Below are positions 22,401-48,407 of a stretch of DNA of 64,000 nt, piece by piece (positions within the stretch are counted from its first letter, which is position 1; each line of letters starts with the position of its first letter). The stretch is from Ciona intestinalis (lineage: Eukaryota; Chordata; Ascidiacea; Phlebobranchia; Cionidae). Below the pieces are notes generated by a model. That model was not told the DNA's origin. It saw nothing but the letters and a program-made list of their open reading frames with translations, and did no database searches. The stretch is from positions 2,413,589 through 2,477,588 of the forward strand of contig NC_020170.2 in the NCBI RefSeq assembly GCF_000224145.3, read 5' to 3'. Position numbers and translations under genes: made by a program.

Positions 22401-25400
22401 GTCATTAAACAGAATACCGAATCCCGTAATAAGATTCGAATACAAAAGGATTCGAATCTCATGGATTCGAAATTCTGTAATGTGCATCCCTAGCCATGTG
22501 TTTTAGCAGTTTAGTACCCCAGTATTATGCTTAGACAGCTTTTTAATCTTAACAAACAAAGCCGAAGTATAATCATACTGCATTTGTCACATTAATCAAT
22601 GAGGTGCGTCAGGTACCTTTACAGGTGTCTGAATTTACAACGTCAACCTATATTTTATTAAAAATTCCATGACACCTATTTTTAGAAATACATACAAAAC
22701 CATTTTCCTTTTTATATAAATATATTGGACGGTTTAATTAATCCTGAGCTAGCCAACTTTTTGCTTCATTTTTTTTGTATTACAGTTATGACAACACCCC
22801 AGCGCTCACAGTCGATGTTTCCGAACGTATTATGAGGATTGGGATCTCTGCTGACCTCGGGTGGTGCATGGCGACAAAATTTCGAAATAAGAAACCAGCG
22901 GGAAAATGTCTTGCGTTCATCAACAAGTAAGTTATGTTGATTTTTTTGGGCACACTGATTAGGCTGTGTATAGCAGGTTACTTTCTAAATAGTTTTTTTT
23001 TTTTTTATGAAAAAAGGATCCTTAAGCTAATAGTGGTTTCAAATATTTTTTGATCAAAATTTTTTTCAATTTTTTAGAATACCATTTTGCATTTTTCGGG
23101 CGGCTTATTATTTATTAATGTAGGTGTAACAAATATTTTTCACTGCTTTCACTTTTTAGGAATATTGGTGAAACATGCATTTTCCACATGCAAAGTAAGT
23201 ACAAGAAAATGGGCGCCAAACGTGGGGAGTTGCAGGGTTCAGTGGGTGCCCCGATAGCAGACAAATACAAGAAAACTATGTGGAATAAAGTTAAAGGGGA
23301 CCAATTTTTTTATGGAGGACAAACGTACAGTGCGGCTCCACCATCAACTAATCATACAATTCAAAGGTTTGTTTTCCATGTATTTGCGAGAAAAGTGTTG
23401 GGCTGCTGTATTTAAATGAAAGTTTCATATATTAAATTACAATTGTTTGGGTTTAAAGTTGCAGTTATGACACCTTTAGGGAAAATCTTTGTTTCCAAAA
23501 ATACATAAAATATTACTTTTTCCGACATTTTCTAGGAAAGAAAGCAAAATGACGTTAACGAAGATGTTTGGAAAAGTTTCGAATGAAAATCAGGTAAAAA
23601 TGTGGTCATGTTGTATCAGTTAACAAAATCTTTTTTTATAACTTAAATTTGAACAGAAAGAGGCAATTGAAAAGTCAAAAATCATGCAAGCTATTAGTGG
23701 GATAAAAGAAGAACAAGCTATATCTGGTTGTTCAAATACATTGTGAGTAACATATATAATATGTGGAAACTCTGGAATGAGAAATAGGATATGTTATATT
23801 TTAACTTTTTTTTATTTTGATTGACCATGTAGCTTATGAACCAACTCTGGCTAAAATCCTGGGTACCAAGGCTTGCATGGCTCATAGGACCTGACTCATA
23901 TAGAATAGAATAGTATGAAATTTGTTTGGTATGGTAATTTTAAACATTCTGCTTGTTAAAAATTAAACCAAAAAACTAAAACTTGACCATGTTGCAGGAT
24001 TAAGAAAAAATGTGAACAAATTAGTTGTATTGCAAATTCCAATAACATTTCTGTTTTTAAAGTCTAAATAATTATTTTTTTCACCTTCTTTACACAAATG
24101 TGCCAAACTTATAATTTTAACTATGATATCCTTTAACAGTGAAGCCATGCTCACATCAGGGGATAATATTGCTGGATCTCGTCAGTTTCTAAACCATCTT
24201 CAGCGGAAACAGAAGGAAAAAATTGAGAAAGACGTTGAGAAACCAAAACCACCATCTTCTGCTGCTGCGTTTCTACGGCAGCAAAAGAATGAGATTCAGG
24301 AAAAGAAAAAGGCAAATGTGGTAAGAGGCAACCCAGTTTTTTTTTCTAAAAAAATGAGATGACCATGGCAAAGATAGGTTTTTTACTCTCTTGAACCCTT
24401 TTTTGGAGGTAAATATAACCACAAAAACATCTTGTAAACTTTTTTCTTCTGCAGAACCAGGTAAAACCAAATTCAAGTTTGGCAGTTGGCGAAAAACAGC
24501 CAACAAAGCAATATGTCACTGCCGCTCAAATAAAAAAATGCACGGAGGAACTTATTAAAGCTAAGAGACAAGCGGCTTTACACAGGAAACAAGCAAAACT
24601 TAACAGGTTCGTTTTTCTTTTTTGGAGTATTTTAACATATAAAGCACAACAATTTACAAACATTTTTTTTACACAAGGGGTATTTACCAAAACATTTTCT
24701 GTATAATTTAAAAGTTGTTTTACTTTTTCCAGCCAAGGGGAAGTAGTAAAACCTCTATCCGTTGCTTTTTCTGCCCAAACACAAGCACTTGTGGGTAGCA
24801 GTGCGCCCAAACTTGGAGGTGGTTTGAATAAACAAGTGGAGTTAAGTGAAGGTTGGTCATCACCACAAACTTTTTCAACTAAATCTCCCACACTGGCTGA
24901 ACTAAGAAAGGTTGGTACATAGGTGGCATTGTGTTATGTAGGTGTTGCATACATGATTGAACAATCAATACTATTGAGTGATATAATTTATGTTTTGTGC
25001 TTTGTTGAAACAAAAATCTTTCACGCTATTTTTAATCAGACGTTAACCATTACTGGGCAATCAACCGTTATGCAAAAGCTTTATTACTTTTGCATATGCG
25101 CTTACTTTTTGAAAAAAAATGCACTCTTTGGAACATGTCTTATGTTATAGCTTGTTTAATTGATGCATTTTCACCAAATTACCCAAAACTATGTGTACTA
25201 CTTATGTGACTGTATCACATTTCATTATTTTTCTAGTAAAAATTTTCCCCACTGTACATTTTTTTGTAAAATCGTTTATTCAGCTGTAACAGTTTGTACT
25301 CCACTTAAGCATAATAAGCAACCCTCTTTTGTGTTGTAAGTTGCAATGCAATGATTAAGAAGCACTGCTTTATAATACTGTGTAGATATATACACAATTA

Positions 25401-27404
25401 TAATATATATAATTCAGCCAACTGTTACAGAGAAAAGCGATCGCCAAACTTAAATCTGAGAATGGAACTGTGTCCATACCTCCCAGCACGCCAAACAAAA
25501 TTTCTCCAAAACGGGTTAAAAATGATGAGAAGAAGCTGGAAAAGTTGAAGGAAAAAGTGAAACGAAATCGTGAGGAAAAGAGTGAGAAAAAAAAGCTCAC
25601 AGGAAATGGGAAAGAAAATTTGACTTCTGGTAGTGAAAAAAACAGCTCTTTAATGGAAGGTATGTTGAATATTTTGCACATAATATCTAAATATCCTGAA
25701 TTAATCGTGTTTTAAACAATTAACAATGGTCTATGGGAATTTTTTCTGGAATGTTTTTACATTGTTTTTTGTCTATTTGTTTGTCTACAGTTATGGGAAA
25801 TGGTGAAATGTGCAAAGAAGATTTCGACAAAATTTTGAAAGCCAGATCATCTCATACCACTGAGTTGGATATAGTAAGTCAAACTGCATACTCTTACACT
25901 TTATGAATGAATGTAACTTACTTTATTCTCGTGTGCCTGAAAAATGACAGGCGTTAAAACTCGTACCAGCTTGCAAATTACCATGTACGTTACTTTGTGG
26001 GTGTTTTTTTTATTTATTTTTAATGTATGGCTGACAATTTGGACAACCCATTAGTGACCACTGGTTTGATAAATTTCTGTTACGTGTCTTGCCCAAGGAC
26101 CCATACGCCCACAGTGGTAGCAGCCATTTATAGGGCTACTAGTGAGCTCTTTTAATATGATTGTTGATATTTCAGGCTGAAATGGAGAAACAAGAAAAAT
26201 ATTTCAACCCGCTGATTCAAAAGGAAATGTTGATGGAAAAGATGGCGGAAACATATGAAGTGGCTAGTAAGGTGATAAAGTAGTAACAACTTGAATGTAT
26301 GGAACTTATTTATCCTCCTCATGGCTGTTGCAGGTTACTGTATACCCAACTCTGTGTGTGTATATTTATTCTGTAGCTTCACAAACCAGGAGGGGACTAA
26401 TGAGTTGGGGCAATTACAGTTAAGCGTCTTGTCCAAGGACCCCAACGCCCAAAATGTAGCAGCGAGAAGCCTTGAACTCCTTTAGGGCAATTGTGCCCTG
26501 GTGTCATACTGTTTTTTCTGCAATTGTCATTAAGCCTGAGGACACGCTCTCACAATGGTACTACCTAATAGCATCGAATTGCTGGTGCAAGGCCACATAT
26601 AAAAATACTGTTTTATTACTTTGGATAATATTACTGTCTTGCTTTCACAGATAGTAACTTGTGAACAATGTTCATATACATTCTGGGCACCGCATGAACG
26701 TTGTAAAGCACAACAGCATAGTCTCACTTGGCAAAGCTGCAAGAAAAAGTTCTTTGAATGCACCAAGTGTAAACAACGCACAACAACATGGGAACCATAC
26801 CCAACTACATCATGCAGGTATATATGTTCATTATCTTAGCATTGAATCAATCTCACTTATCATCTATAAGTGAGGAAATGTCAGGCGCTGCTTTAAAATG
26901 GGTGTGTTTCGAACCAATTTTTGGGTAATTATATTCTTCTTTTTGAATTGTTATTGAAATTTTTTTGTATTTTCGAAAATTTGCGCAATATGTTGGTGAC
27001 CATGGAGTTGTAGAAATGCTTTGTATTTTCTTTTTTTGGGGGGGATTGTTGAAATTTTTTGGATTTTCGAAAATTTGCGCAAATTTTTTGGATTTTCGAA
27101 AATTTGCGCAAACTGTTGGTGACCACTAAATTGGAGAAATTCTGCCTTAGTATCTTTTGCCCAAGAATGCACATTCTAGCATCGGGCCATCTAAACCAAT
27201 TTTGTGTTCCAATGTCACTGGACCACAAAGTTTATTTCTTCTCCTTGTACACATTTTAAAACATTTTTTCTCAGGGGTTGTGGGAATCAAAAGACATGGT
27301 CAAGAACCTCAATGCTGCGGACCAAGAATGGAGTTAAACTTGATTCCGAGATTCTTCTTGTGAGAGGTGTAGAGCAACCCAAATTCTTTAACTCTGCAGC
27401 TTAA
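19448..27404 (+). CDS. MCM10: Minichromosome maintenance protein 10 (MCM10)
   Basis: Seventeen exons: 19448-19565, 19966-20061, 20320-20776, 21166-21325, 21617-21801, 22786-22926, 23160-23366, 23536-23593, 23657-23742, 24140-24320, 24455-24606, 24733-24910, 25431-25659, 25791-25873, 26177-26271, 26651-26817 and 27275-27404, about 907 residues. MCM10 binds the CMG helicase, DNA and polymerase alpha at replication origins. Seen in order: an acidic N-terminus with a coiled stretch (DEYKELERKMKLLKQKM), the OB-fold domain (FSIWHLTDLDDC, HVALFLFG, ILNPSIMPP), the CCCH zinc finger (GWCMATK, GKCLAF, ETCIFHMQ), a disordered Lys-rich middle, and the C-terminal zinc motifs (CEQCSYTFW, CTKCKQRT). It ends with the family's usual tail (RGVEQPKFFNS). 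Exon 26177-26271 lacks one base needed for frame (see findings). Confidence 0.93.
19829..19929. repeat. MITE terminal fragments, duplicated
   Basis: Two successive pieces contain CATGTCCCAAATTACCCCCA and CATGTCCCATCTTACCCCAA, each followed by ATGACATGGTA- or ATGTCATGGTA-like sequence. They match only the right end of the Cimi-like element, and lie in MCM10 intron 1. Confidence 0.45.
22044..22492. mobile_element. hAT-type non-autonomous transposon (copy 1)
   Basis: 449 bases bounded by inverted ends TAGGGATGCACATTACAGAA and its complement, flanked by a perfect 8-base duplication GCCATGTG (22036-22043 and 22493-22500). An 8-base duplication with TAGGG ends is typical of the hAT superfamily. 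There is no transposase ORF, so it is a MITE. It lies in an MCM10 intron. The subterminal parts are themselves palindromic (ATTCTAGGATATCCTAGAAT). Confidence 0.85.
24953..25100. repeat. Dispersed repeat, copy B
   Basis: Partner of 15091-15235; it lies in an MCM10 intron. No inverted ends are clear. Confidence 0.6.
25903..26135 (-). mobile_element. SINE copy in MCM10 intron
   Basis: GTAACTTACTTTATTCTCGT, TACGTTACTTTGTGGGTG, AACCCATTAGTGACCACTGG and GCCCAAGGACCCATACGCCC. A more diverged copy follows at 26297-26490, so the two flank MCM10 exon 26177-26271. Confidence 0.6.
26960..27115. repeat. Intronic tandem repeat around TTTTCGAAAATTTGCGCAA
   Basis: ATTTTCGAAAATTTGCGCAA occurs three times, the last two adjacent, with TGTTGGTGACCA after the first and last. 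The core TTTTCGAAAA is palindromic. It lies in the last MCM10 intron. Confidence 0.6.
27231..27236 (-). terminator. Candidate USP19 polyadenylation signal
   Basis: TTTATT on the plus strand reads AATAAA on the minus strand, about 185 bases after the USP19 stop codon. It lies inside the last MCM10 intron. It would place the USP19 3' UTR antisense to the final MCM10 exon. Confidence 0.4.
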
Positions 27405-27419
27405 TTACTTATTTGTATT

Positions 27420-41824
<14,405 letters not shown>

Positions 41825-42615
41825 GTTGCAGAGTTATTGCAAGTAACACCGATAATTAGTTATTTCATATTCAGAGTCGTGACAAACAAAATCGCTGAAA
41901 TGGCGCACTTTCATTTAGAATGGAGAGAACATGCCGTTGGCGGTGGCGATCGGGTAAAGATAAATTATAGAAAGAAAAAGGGCGAGCAAAAAAGGCAAAT
42001 GTAGTAAACAAAGCAAAAGAAATAAAGAGAAGTTCGAAAGATAAAAAAGCTCAGCGCGGTGATGATAAAATTAATAATGCAAAATCTTGGATATGAAAAA
42101 ATATATACCGTACGATATCAAGTTCGTTAAATGTATAAAAGTTCGTAAAACTTTACTAATGGTGACTATTTTTTTACCAGGAAACACTGTACCTGGTAAA
42201 TATTTTGTCCCCAAATCTGTTCCTCTCGCATTATGATGCAATGAATAGAACACAGCTGATCATGTGATTGAAGCCCCAGAATTTTTTCAGAAGTAAACAA
42301 AGTGTAGGACACGTCACATTTTGGGTCATACATGACAAATTCACGTGTAATCTCCATACAACTATAAATAAAACAGACGGGAGCAAATTTTCATAAATAT
42401 GGTGATTTTTCTACATGCAGAATGAGTGTGTTATTTTGGAGGCGAAAGTCGTTTTTTTTTGTATTATATAGTGACAGTGTATACCTATACGTAGCGTCGT
42501 ACCCTATGGCTAAAAGCATTATCTCTTTTTGTTTCAGAGTTAAAACACTATAAAGTACTTAGTAAATTACGAATAATTTATTTATTTAAGATCGTAGGAT
42601 ATTCTATTCTTCAAA
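41825..42615. promoter_or_regulatory. Divergent promoter region USP19 / SARAF
   Basis: 791 bases separate the two start codons. A short plus-strand ORF begins at 41899 (MAHFHLEWREHAVGGGDR, followed by GTAAAG, a possible donor). It might be a leader exon or chance, and no homology is recognised. The rest is AT-rich with no repeat recognised. Confidence 0.45.
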
Positions 42616-45118
42616 ATGAAGTGTCATCGGTATTTTATTATAAGTCTTCTTGTTCTTATTTTGTTTCTGGTTGGTTCTAAAGCTTGGTTTGGAGGTAAGC
42701 GTAATACATATTATACGACTTGTAAGTGTCTCAATTTTTAAAGTACATTTAGTAATATTTTAAAATTTCAGGAGGTGAAAAAGTTCTCTTGTCCGAAGTC
42801 AGTGCTATTACATTGTATGATGGAAGAAAAACAACTGGAAGAAGAAGTAGTCCAGTACCTCAACTAAACTGTATTGGAGGATCTGCCTATTCTGCCTCTA
42901 AACCTTCTGTTGTGCAGGTAAAATATGTATTGATTGTCGCGGTAATCAGTTTTGTTAAGATTATCGAAATTGTATACAGAGTATTTCAAGTTTTTTTCTG
43001 GCAGCAATTAACCTGCATATTCCTTCCATGAGATGTCCCACATTCTACATAGTAGCGCTCCCTCTAAGCTGCACTAGTCTCACAATGCTGTGATTTGTCC
43101 CGCACAGCTAAATAGTTGGCCACCGCGCATACCACGGTTTAAATTTAACAAAAAAATATATATAGATATATATAACATAAAAGTCAAAAACATTTTTTTA
43201 AATAAAATTTACCGTTCATGGGCTCATAGGCTCATGGGCTCATAGACAAGAAAAAAATGCACATAAGTAAAAATTATTTCCTGCATAAGGAATATTGCCG
43301 CAACAGCTGCATAGTGCACCAGAATACTAGATTTTATGCTCATTTATTCACACAGTGTAAGAATGTGGGAAGTGATGGGTTTGATGTACAATGGGAATGC
43401 AAAGCAGATATGGACGACTCGTACCGCTTTGGAAAATTACAAGTCACATGTGAAGGCTATGATCATCCAAATGATGTTTATATATTAAAAGGTGAATGGT
43501 TTTGTTTTTAGGTTATCCTAATGTTAATACTTCTAAATAAACATTAAGTGTCTTATGTAATGTTTGAAGAACTGAGCATATGAACAAGAAAACAACCATA
43601 AACCTTTTGATGTCAATATTTTGAATGGCTGTTTCAACACTAACATGGAGCCACCTACCTACCAATGTAAAAGCTGTCATTTTTTACATAATGGAAAAAT
43701 ACTGCCATGTTGTGGGGGAAATGTCATATATTTGTTTAACCCCTTGACCCTTAGGTTCTTGTGGATTAGAATACACACTGGATTACACAGAGGCAGGCAA
43801 ATCAAGGCAAAACCAAGGTGGTTATACTGGTTATAACCAGCAACATAACAACAACTACCACTCAAAGCATTCTTCAGACAGCAGTTCCTGGTTCATATTC
43901 TTTATTATCATATTAACCATTGGAATATTACTCTGCAAAGTAAGCCAGTCAAATACAGAAGATACTAATGTTCCACCAAGGCACTCAAACTTTAGAGACT
44001 CACAAAGCAGTAACACCAACTCTCCACCTCCATATGGATTTAAACGCGAACATACATCGCATACAACAGGTGTGCATATAAGTGTTTGAATTATATTAAT
44101 TGGTAAAAATACAGTTTAAGGCTTAAATATATTACATATGCCTATAGAATGTTTTTTTTCCTACCATCGAGTATTTAAAATATATTCACTGAGATTTTTA
44201 AACTATATTTACGGAGATGACATTTTGCATTACAGCATCAGCTCCACCACCAAGCTATGACGATGCAACAGGTGACACCTATACTCGCCAACGTTATTCC
44301 AGTCGCACACACACACAAGCTAATTCCACTCCCAATAATGCTGGTGGTGGTGGATTCTGGTCTGGATTGGGAGTAGGCAGTTTGGCTGGGTATTTGTTTG
44401 GTTCAAGGTAACTACATGTGGTGTTCTTATTGTTCAGTACATATGCCTGATATGCGACAAAACTGAGATGACAGAGTAGGCAGACCAACAGTGAAAATTT
44501 CTGCATTACAATAATTAGTGAACAATTGGACCAGATTTGCTTCACAGGAATGCAGGTCTAAATATCCCAACCTCCCCCTGCATTTTTTTTAAATTTGGCG
44601 CCTATTGCTGTAAAACATTTTTTCTAATTAAAGAAAAAATTTCTCAGTTTTTTTACTTCTAAAAATGGGTATTTTATATATATAAAATATATATATTTTG
44701 TTTATGTTGCAATTCTTTAAATATTACAGACATGCATAAATTCTGCATTTAAAGTTTAAATAAAAAAATATTTTTCTTTCATGCAGATCATACTTATAAG
44801 TGGTCTTGTTTATATTTAAACTGACTAGAAAAAAGTGTTATAAGCACCTTATTTAAATTAATTCTACGTTTTAGAAACAACAACCAATATGGCGGCTACA
44901 ACAACTATGGTTGGGGAAATAACGGGTACAATAACCGAAGAGGATGGGGTTGGGGTAACAGGGGAAGTACCTGGGGTAGTGGTGGCAGCACTTGGGGCAG
45001 TGGGGCCAATTCCTGGGGAAGTGGGTCCAGCAATTGGGGCAGCAGTTCAAGCAATACATCTCGCTCTTCTGGAACAAGTCGTACAGCTTCGGGATTTGGG
45101 GGAACATCAAGGCGTTAA
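42616..45118 (+). CDS. SARAF: Store-operated calcium entry regulator SARAF (TMEM66)
   Basis: Six exons: 42616-42694, 42772-42917, 43356-43491, 43755-44069, 44236-44407 and 44875-45118, 363 residues. SARAF is an ER membrane protein that speeds inactivation of STIM1-Orai calcium entry. Seen: a signal peptide (FIISLLVLILFLVGSKAWFG), a luminal beta-rich domain with conserved Cys (LLSEVSAITLYDGRKTTGRR, PQLNCIGGSAY, DVQWECKAD, VTCEGYDHPNDVYILKGSCG), one membrane span (SWFIFFIILTIGILLCKV), then a long cytosolic tail rich in Ser, Pro, Gly, Asn and Trp. The tail ends in repeats of WGSG type. The luminal half is the conserved, diagnostic part. It is transcribed away from USP19. Confidence 0.93.
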
Positions 45119-45462
45119 ATATAAAAGATGTCTGCCTAATGTACATAACACTCTGTAGCCCTATAGGGATTTAAAGACAGTATATGGTTTATTAAATCAT
45201 AGCTGTTTAAGATGTATCATTAATTCATCACAGTACGGAAAATATCACAGTAGTTTTGTAATTGCAATTAAAAAGTAGTTTTACTGCCGTAACTTCTGTT
45301 TCTATTTTTTTAAATCTAAATACTTTACATTTTGTCTAATACTTTAATTGAGATCTATGTTAAAATATTTTACTTTTTTAAATGTCTCAAAATTTGTAAT
45401 GTTAGGTTACTTTTCAATATAATGTTCCATATTTTAAGTTTATATATTCTTATTTTGTATTC

Positions 45463-45468
45463 AATAAA
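45463..45468 (+). terminator. SARAF polyadenylation signal AATAAA
   Basis: AATAAA, with a second overlapping AATAAA a few bases on, about 345 bases after the SARAF stop. It is followed directly by a MITE copy at 45527. Confidence 0.6.
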
Positions 45469-45526
45469 GAATAAATACATTTGTGGACCATCGCACTATT
45501 GAACACTGGATTATGTTTTTTGTTGA

Positions 45527-45722
45527 TATATAGTAGAATGGGGGAAGGTGGGACACCTTTTACATGGAATATACAAACACCCTGATCGTGTTTTAAACAT
45601 TTAACAAAAGTCTATGGGAGTCGTGAGAATATGGTTTTATAATTCTTTGAATGTTCTTTGCTTACTACCAAATGGGACCATAAAATAGAATGAAAAGATG
45701 TCTTGTCTTCCCCCACCCTACA
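45527..45722 (-). mobile_element. Cimi-1-like MITE
   Basis: Inverted relative to 16917: the core reads TATGGGAGTCGTGAGAATAT and TTCTTTGAATGTTCTTTGCT. It lies just downstream of the SARAF polyadenylation signal. Confidence 0.65.
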
Positions 45723-46680
45723 AAACAACCTGTAAATGAAAAACTAATGATGTTTTAATGATAACTCGCAATAAACATCTCTTATTGTTAATTCTTTCGA
45801 GTCATCTATGTTTAAATCTTAAACTTAAACCAAAGTTGGTGAGATTGCCACCCAACAAGTTGCACTAGGCAGGTTTGTGTGGGGGATGAGTTAAGTATTG
45901 CAGTTCCTCATATTGTGCAATGTACAGCATAACTGGTAACCAGAAGATATTGGATTCAAAGCTGTGTGCTAATGGTCAACAAGATAATTGCAATGTTCTA
46001 CTAGTCTATCCTTAAACATTTACCAACACAGGACTCTTTTAAACAAAGCATCTCCCAGGGACCTTCGTTCGTTTCCTGGGTTTGATTTATTACATCCCGT
46101 GAAGTTCTGACAACTGCCGTGATCGCTTTGATTTCAAATGCTTCCTACACGTGTTGCGATATTCTGTGGCATTCATAGCTATAGCTACAACGGCTGATCA
46201 GATACGTTCCTTAACGAGCTAAACGGGTTTCATGTTAAACGCTCGCTTGTCAAGCAGTTTACTTGCGCTTAAAAAATGCGAATTAGAAATTGACGTTGTG
46301 TCAAAAACATGATAATTGATGATTCTTCAGCCTTCACTAGCACCGATTCTTTAAAGTGAACAATAAAAATCTCACAGGTAAAATATTTGCGATTACAGCT
46401 TTGTTTTAAATGCAAACTGTTATCGTGGGCAACACTACAGTATGCAAAATAGATTCTGCCTTTAAAGACAAATGTGGTGGATGCGCAAATAATGCTATTG
46501 TTTCATTATGTAATGAATGCGTTTTAGTTCATTTATAAAATATGGAATTTGAAACTTAATTGTTTTTTTTCTTCCGCAATAGATTTTTCAGAATGTCAAA
46601 CTAAACAGTGCTGGTTAGTTTGTATTGCGGTAAACTGTGTAAGGCCAGTTTAGTTCCTACCTAGAAAAAATCTAAATTAA

Positions 46681-47625
46681 ATGGATTTGGACTGGCCAGG
46701 ATGTAAGAATGACTTGGCCAAGGACATCCATGACACACTAAAGGCTAGGGAAAACTTTATGCTGCGTCTTACCGGCAGCTCAAAGTTGATGTACTGGCGC
46801 AGGTACTTGGTCGATTGGCTTGCACTTACATGCCAGAAGTATAGACTCAACAGCAATGCTCAGCATCTTGCTGTGTGTCTCTATGATCGGTTTACAGACC
46901 AATTCCAGCTTGGTGTTGAAGACTTGCAAATGCTTGTGCTTTGCTGTCTACTAGTGGCAAGCAAGTTTGAGGAGCGAGAGGAAAAAATCCCAAAGTTCAA
47001 GATTCTCATGGACCATCTCCAGTGGAATCTTAATGCTGCAGAGTACATGACCATGGAAATCCGTTTACTCAGTGCATTTGAGTGGGACATTGGGTTTCCA
47101 ACTGCTTCCCACTTCAAAGAGTACTACATGCAAGTGGCTCTTGGGACACGCGATTTACATGCTGGTCAACCTCTTACGAACCGAGAGCAAGTGTATATGT
47201 ACCTGGAAAAGAACGTTAGCTACTTTTTAGAAGTCTCGCTCCAAGACCAAGCCTTTCTGGTGTTTAAGCCTTCTCTCATTACTGCCTCATGTGTTGCTGC
47301 TTCCCGAATTTGTCTTCACATAGCTCCCACATGGACTGTGGAACTGCATAAAGTCACCAACTTCGCCTGGCATCACCTGGTACCTTGTATTGAGATTCTG
47401 TTACGCTTACACGATGAAGACAGACGTGCAATGCATAGTAATGGATCTTCTTCCCATGTGTCCGGCACCCTCAGCATTGCGCATCAACAGGTACTAAACA
47501 GCACCGGCAGTACACCAGTAACATCCCCCGTACCTCCACTACCATTTACATCCGATAATCAGCGCAACCAGCATATGCCAACTACCATTCCAACTGGAAG
47601 ATACAACCGTGGCTACCTGGTTTGA
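46681..47625 (+). CDS. CCNJ: Cyclin J
   Basis: One uninterrupted frame of 314 residues from ATG 46681 to TGA 47625. Two cyclin boxes are visible. The N-terminal box covers roughly residues 38-145 (RRYLVDWLALTCQKYRLN, LAVCLYDRFTDQF, LCCLLVASKFEEREEKIPK, LLSAFEWDIGFPT). The C-terminal box covers roughly 165-250 (SLITASCVAASRICL, LVPCIEILLRLHDEDRR). MxxLEWDIG-type and KFEEREEKIP motifs and the overall length match cyclin J, a little-studied cyclin tied to the oocyte cell cycle in flies. The tail is Ser/Pro/Thr-rich. The coding region has no intron, unlike every complete neighbour; codon use is more GC-rich than the surrounding introns. A retroposed origin is possible but the frame is intact. Confidence 0.88.
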   Translation: MDLDWPGCKNDLAKDIHDTLKARENFMLRLTGSSKLMYWRRYLVDWLALTCQKYRLNSNAQHLAVCLYDRFTDQFQLGVEDLQMLVLCCLLVASKFEEREEKIPKFKILMDHLQWNLNAAEYMTMEIRLLSAFEWDIGFPTASHFKEYYMQVALGTRDLHAGQPLTNREQVYMYLEKNVSYFLEVSLQDQAFLVFKPSLITASCVAASRICLHIAPTWTVELHKVTNFAWHHLVPCIEILLRLHDEDRRAMHSNGSSSHVSGTLSIAHQQVLNSTGSTPVTSPVPPLPFTSDNQRNQHMPTTIPTGRYNRGYLV

Positions 47626-48407
47626 TTCCAACTCAGATTAGAAAATTTTTCTTTTGTATAATGCGTGTTCTGCTTTCCTTTTCGTGCAGTCTATTGCTCT
47701 TCACTTTTCTTTTCAAATTGTATATTGTTTATCAGTGCCACCTCTTATAAAACAGCCAACTGTGCCATAAGTTACCATCTTGCCAAGAATATCAAGCAAA
47801 AAATCAAAACAAAATCTATGTCAAATGTATTTTGAAAATGCATCTCAATATTCACTGTGATACCTTCAGGTTCTCTTACTGTTAAACTCATCCCGAATTA
47901 ACGTACGTGCTGCTCTGCCTTCTGTGTGTTAGTCTCTTAGTTCAGCATTGCATTTGTTTTGCACATTTTACAAACCTGCATATGTTTCTATTGCAATTGT
48001 TTTACATTCATTTCTCATACTACCGACATTGTAGTGCTTGCTTTTGTTATACCTTGCTTGAGTTCAAGCTGTACTGTCACTCACATTCTTTGTATTCATA
48101 CACTTGATGTGCATTGCAAATTAAATAAAAAAAAACAATGTACATAACAGCTGCAAGCCCTTTTAAAATTTCTAAGAAAAGTGAAGCATATATGCAAAAA
48201 TTTGCAATAACCCATTACACAATGCCTTAAACATGTTACACAAGTAGGTATAAAACTAGATGTTAGTAAGAATGTGAAAATTACCCTTTTGCCTGTCAGA
48301 TGCTAAAAAAATACTAGCACAGTTGCTAATAAGGTAACTTGTAAAAATGTGAAAGAGGAAGACAACTAAAAGAATCAAAACAAGTTTTCTGTGGAAGAGT
48401 ATTTAGT
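47626..48407. other. Cyclin J 3' UTR and convergent spacer
   Basis: Contains the cyclin J 3' UTR, ending at a probable AATAAA within ATTAAATAAAAAAAA near 48120-48133. The remaining 270 bases reach the stop codon of the LRRC71-like gene on the other strand. No other feature is seen. Confidence 0.5.

Larger units (their letters stand above)
45119..46680. other. SARAF 3' UTR, MITE and cyclin J 5' region
   Basis: Holds the SARAF 3' UTR to about 45480, a TIR element (45527-45722), then the presumed cyclin J promoter. CTCACAG/GTAAAA at 46377 looks like a donor, and CCGCAATAG (46582) or TTTTTCAG (46591) look like acceptors, so cyclin J probably has one intron in its 5' UTR. Confidence 0.45.

Noticed and set aside
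44889-45158. Gly/Val-rich plus-strand ORF (GVGVTGEVPG...)
   Set aside because: It is a shifted frame of the last SARAF exon, whose true frame gives the WGSG repeats.
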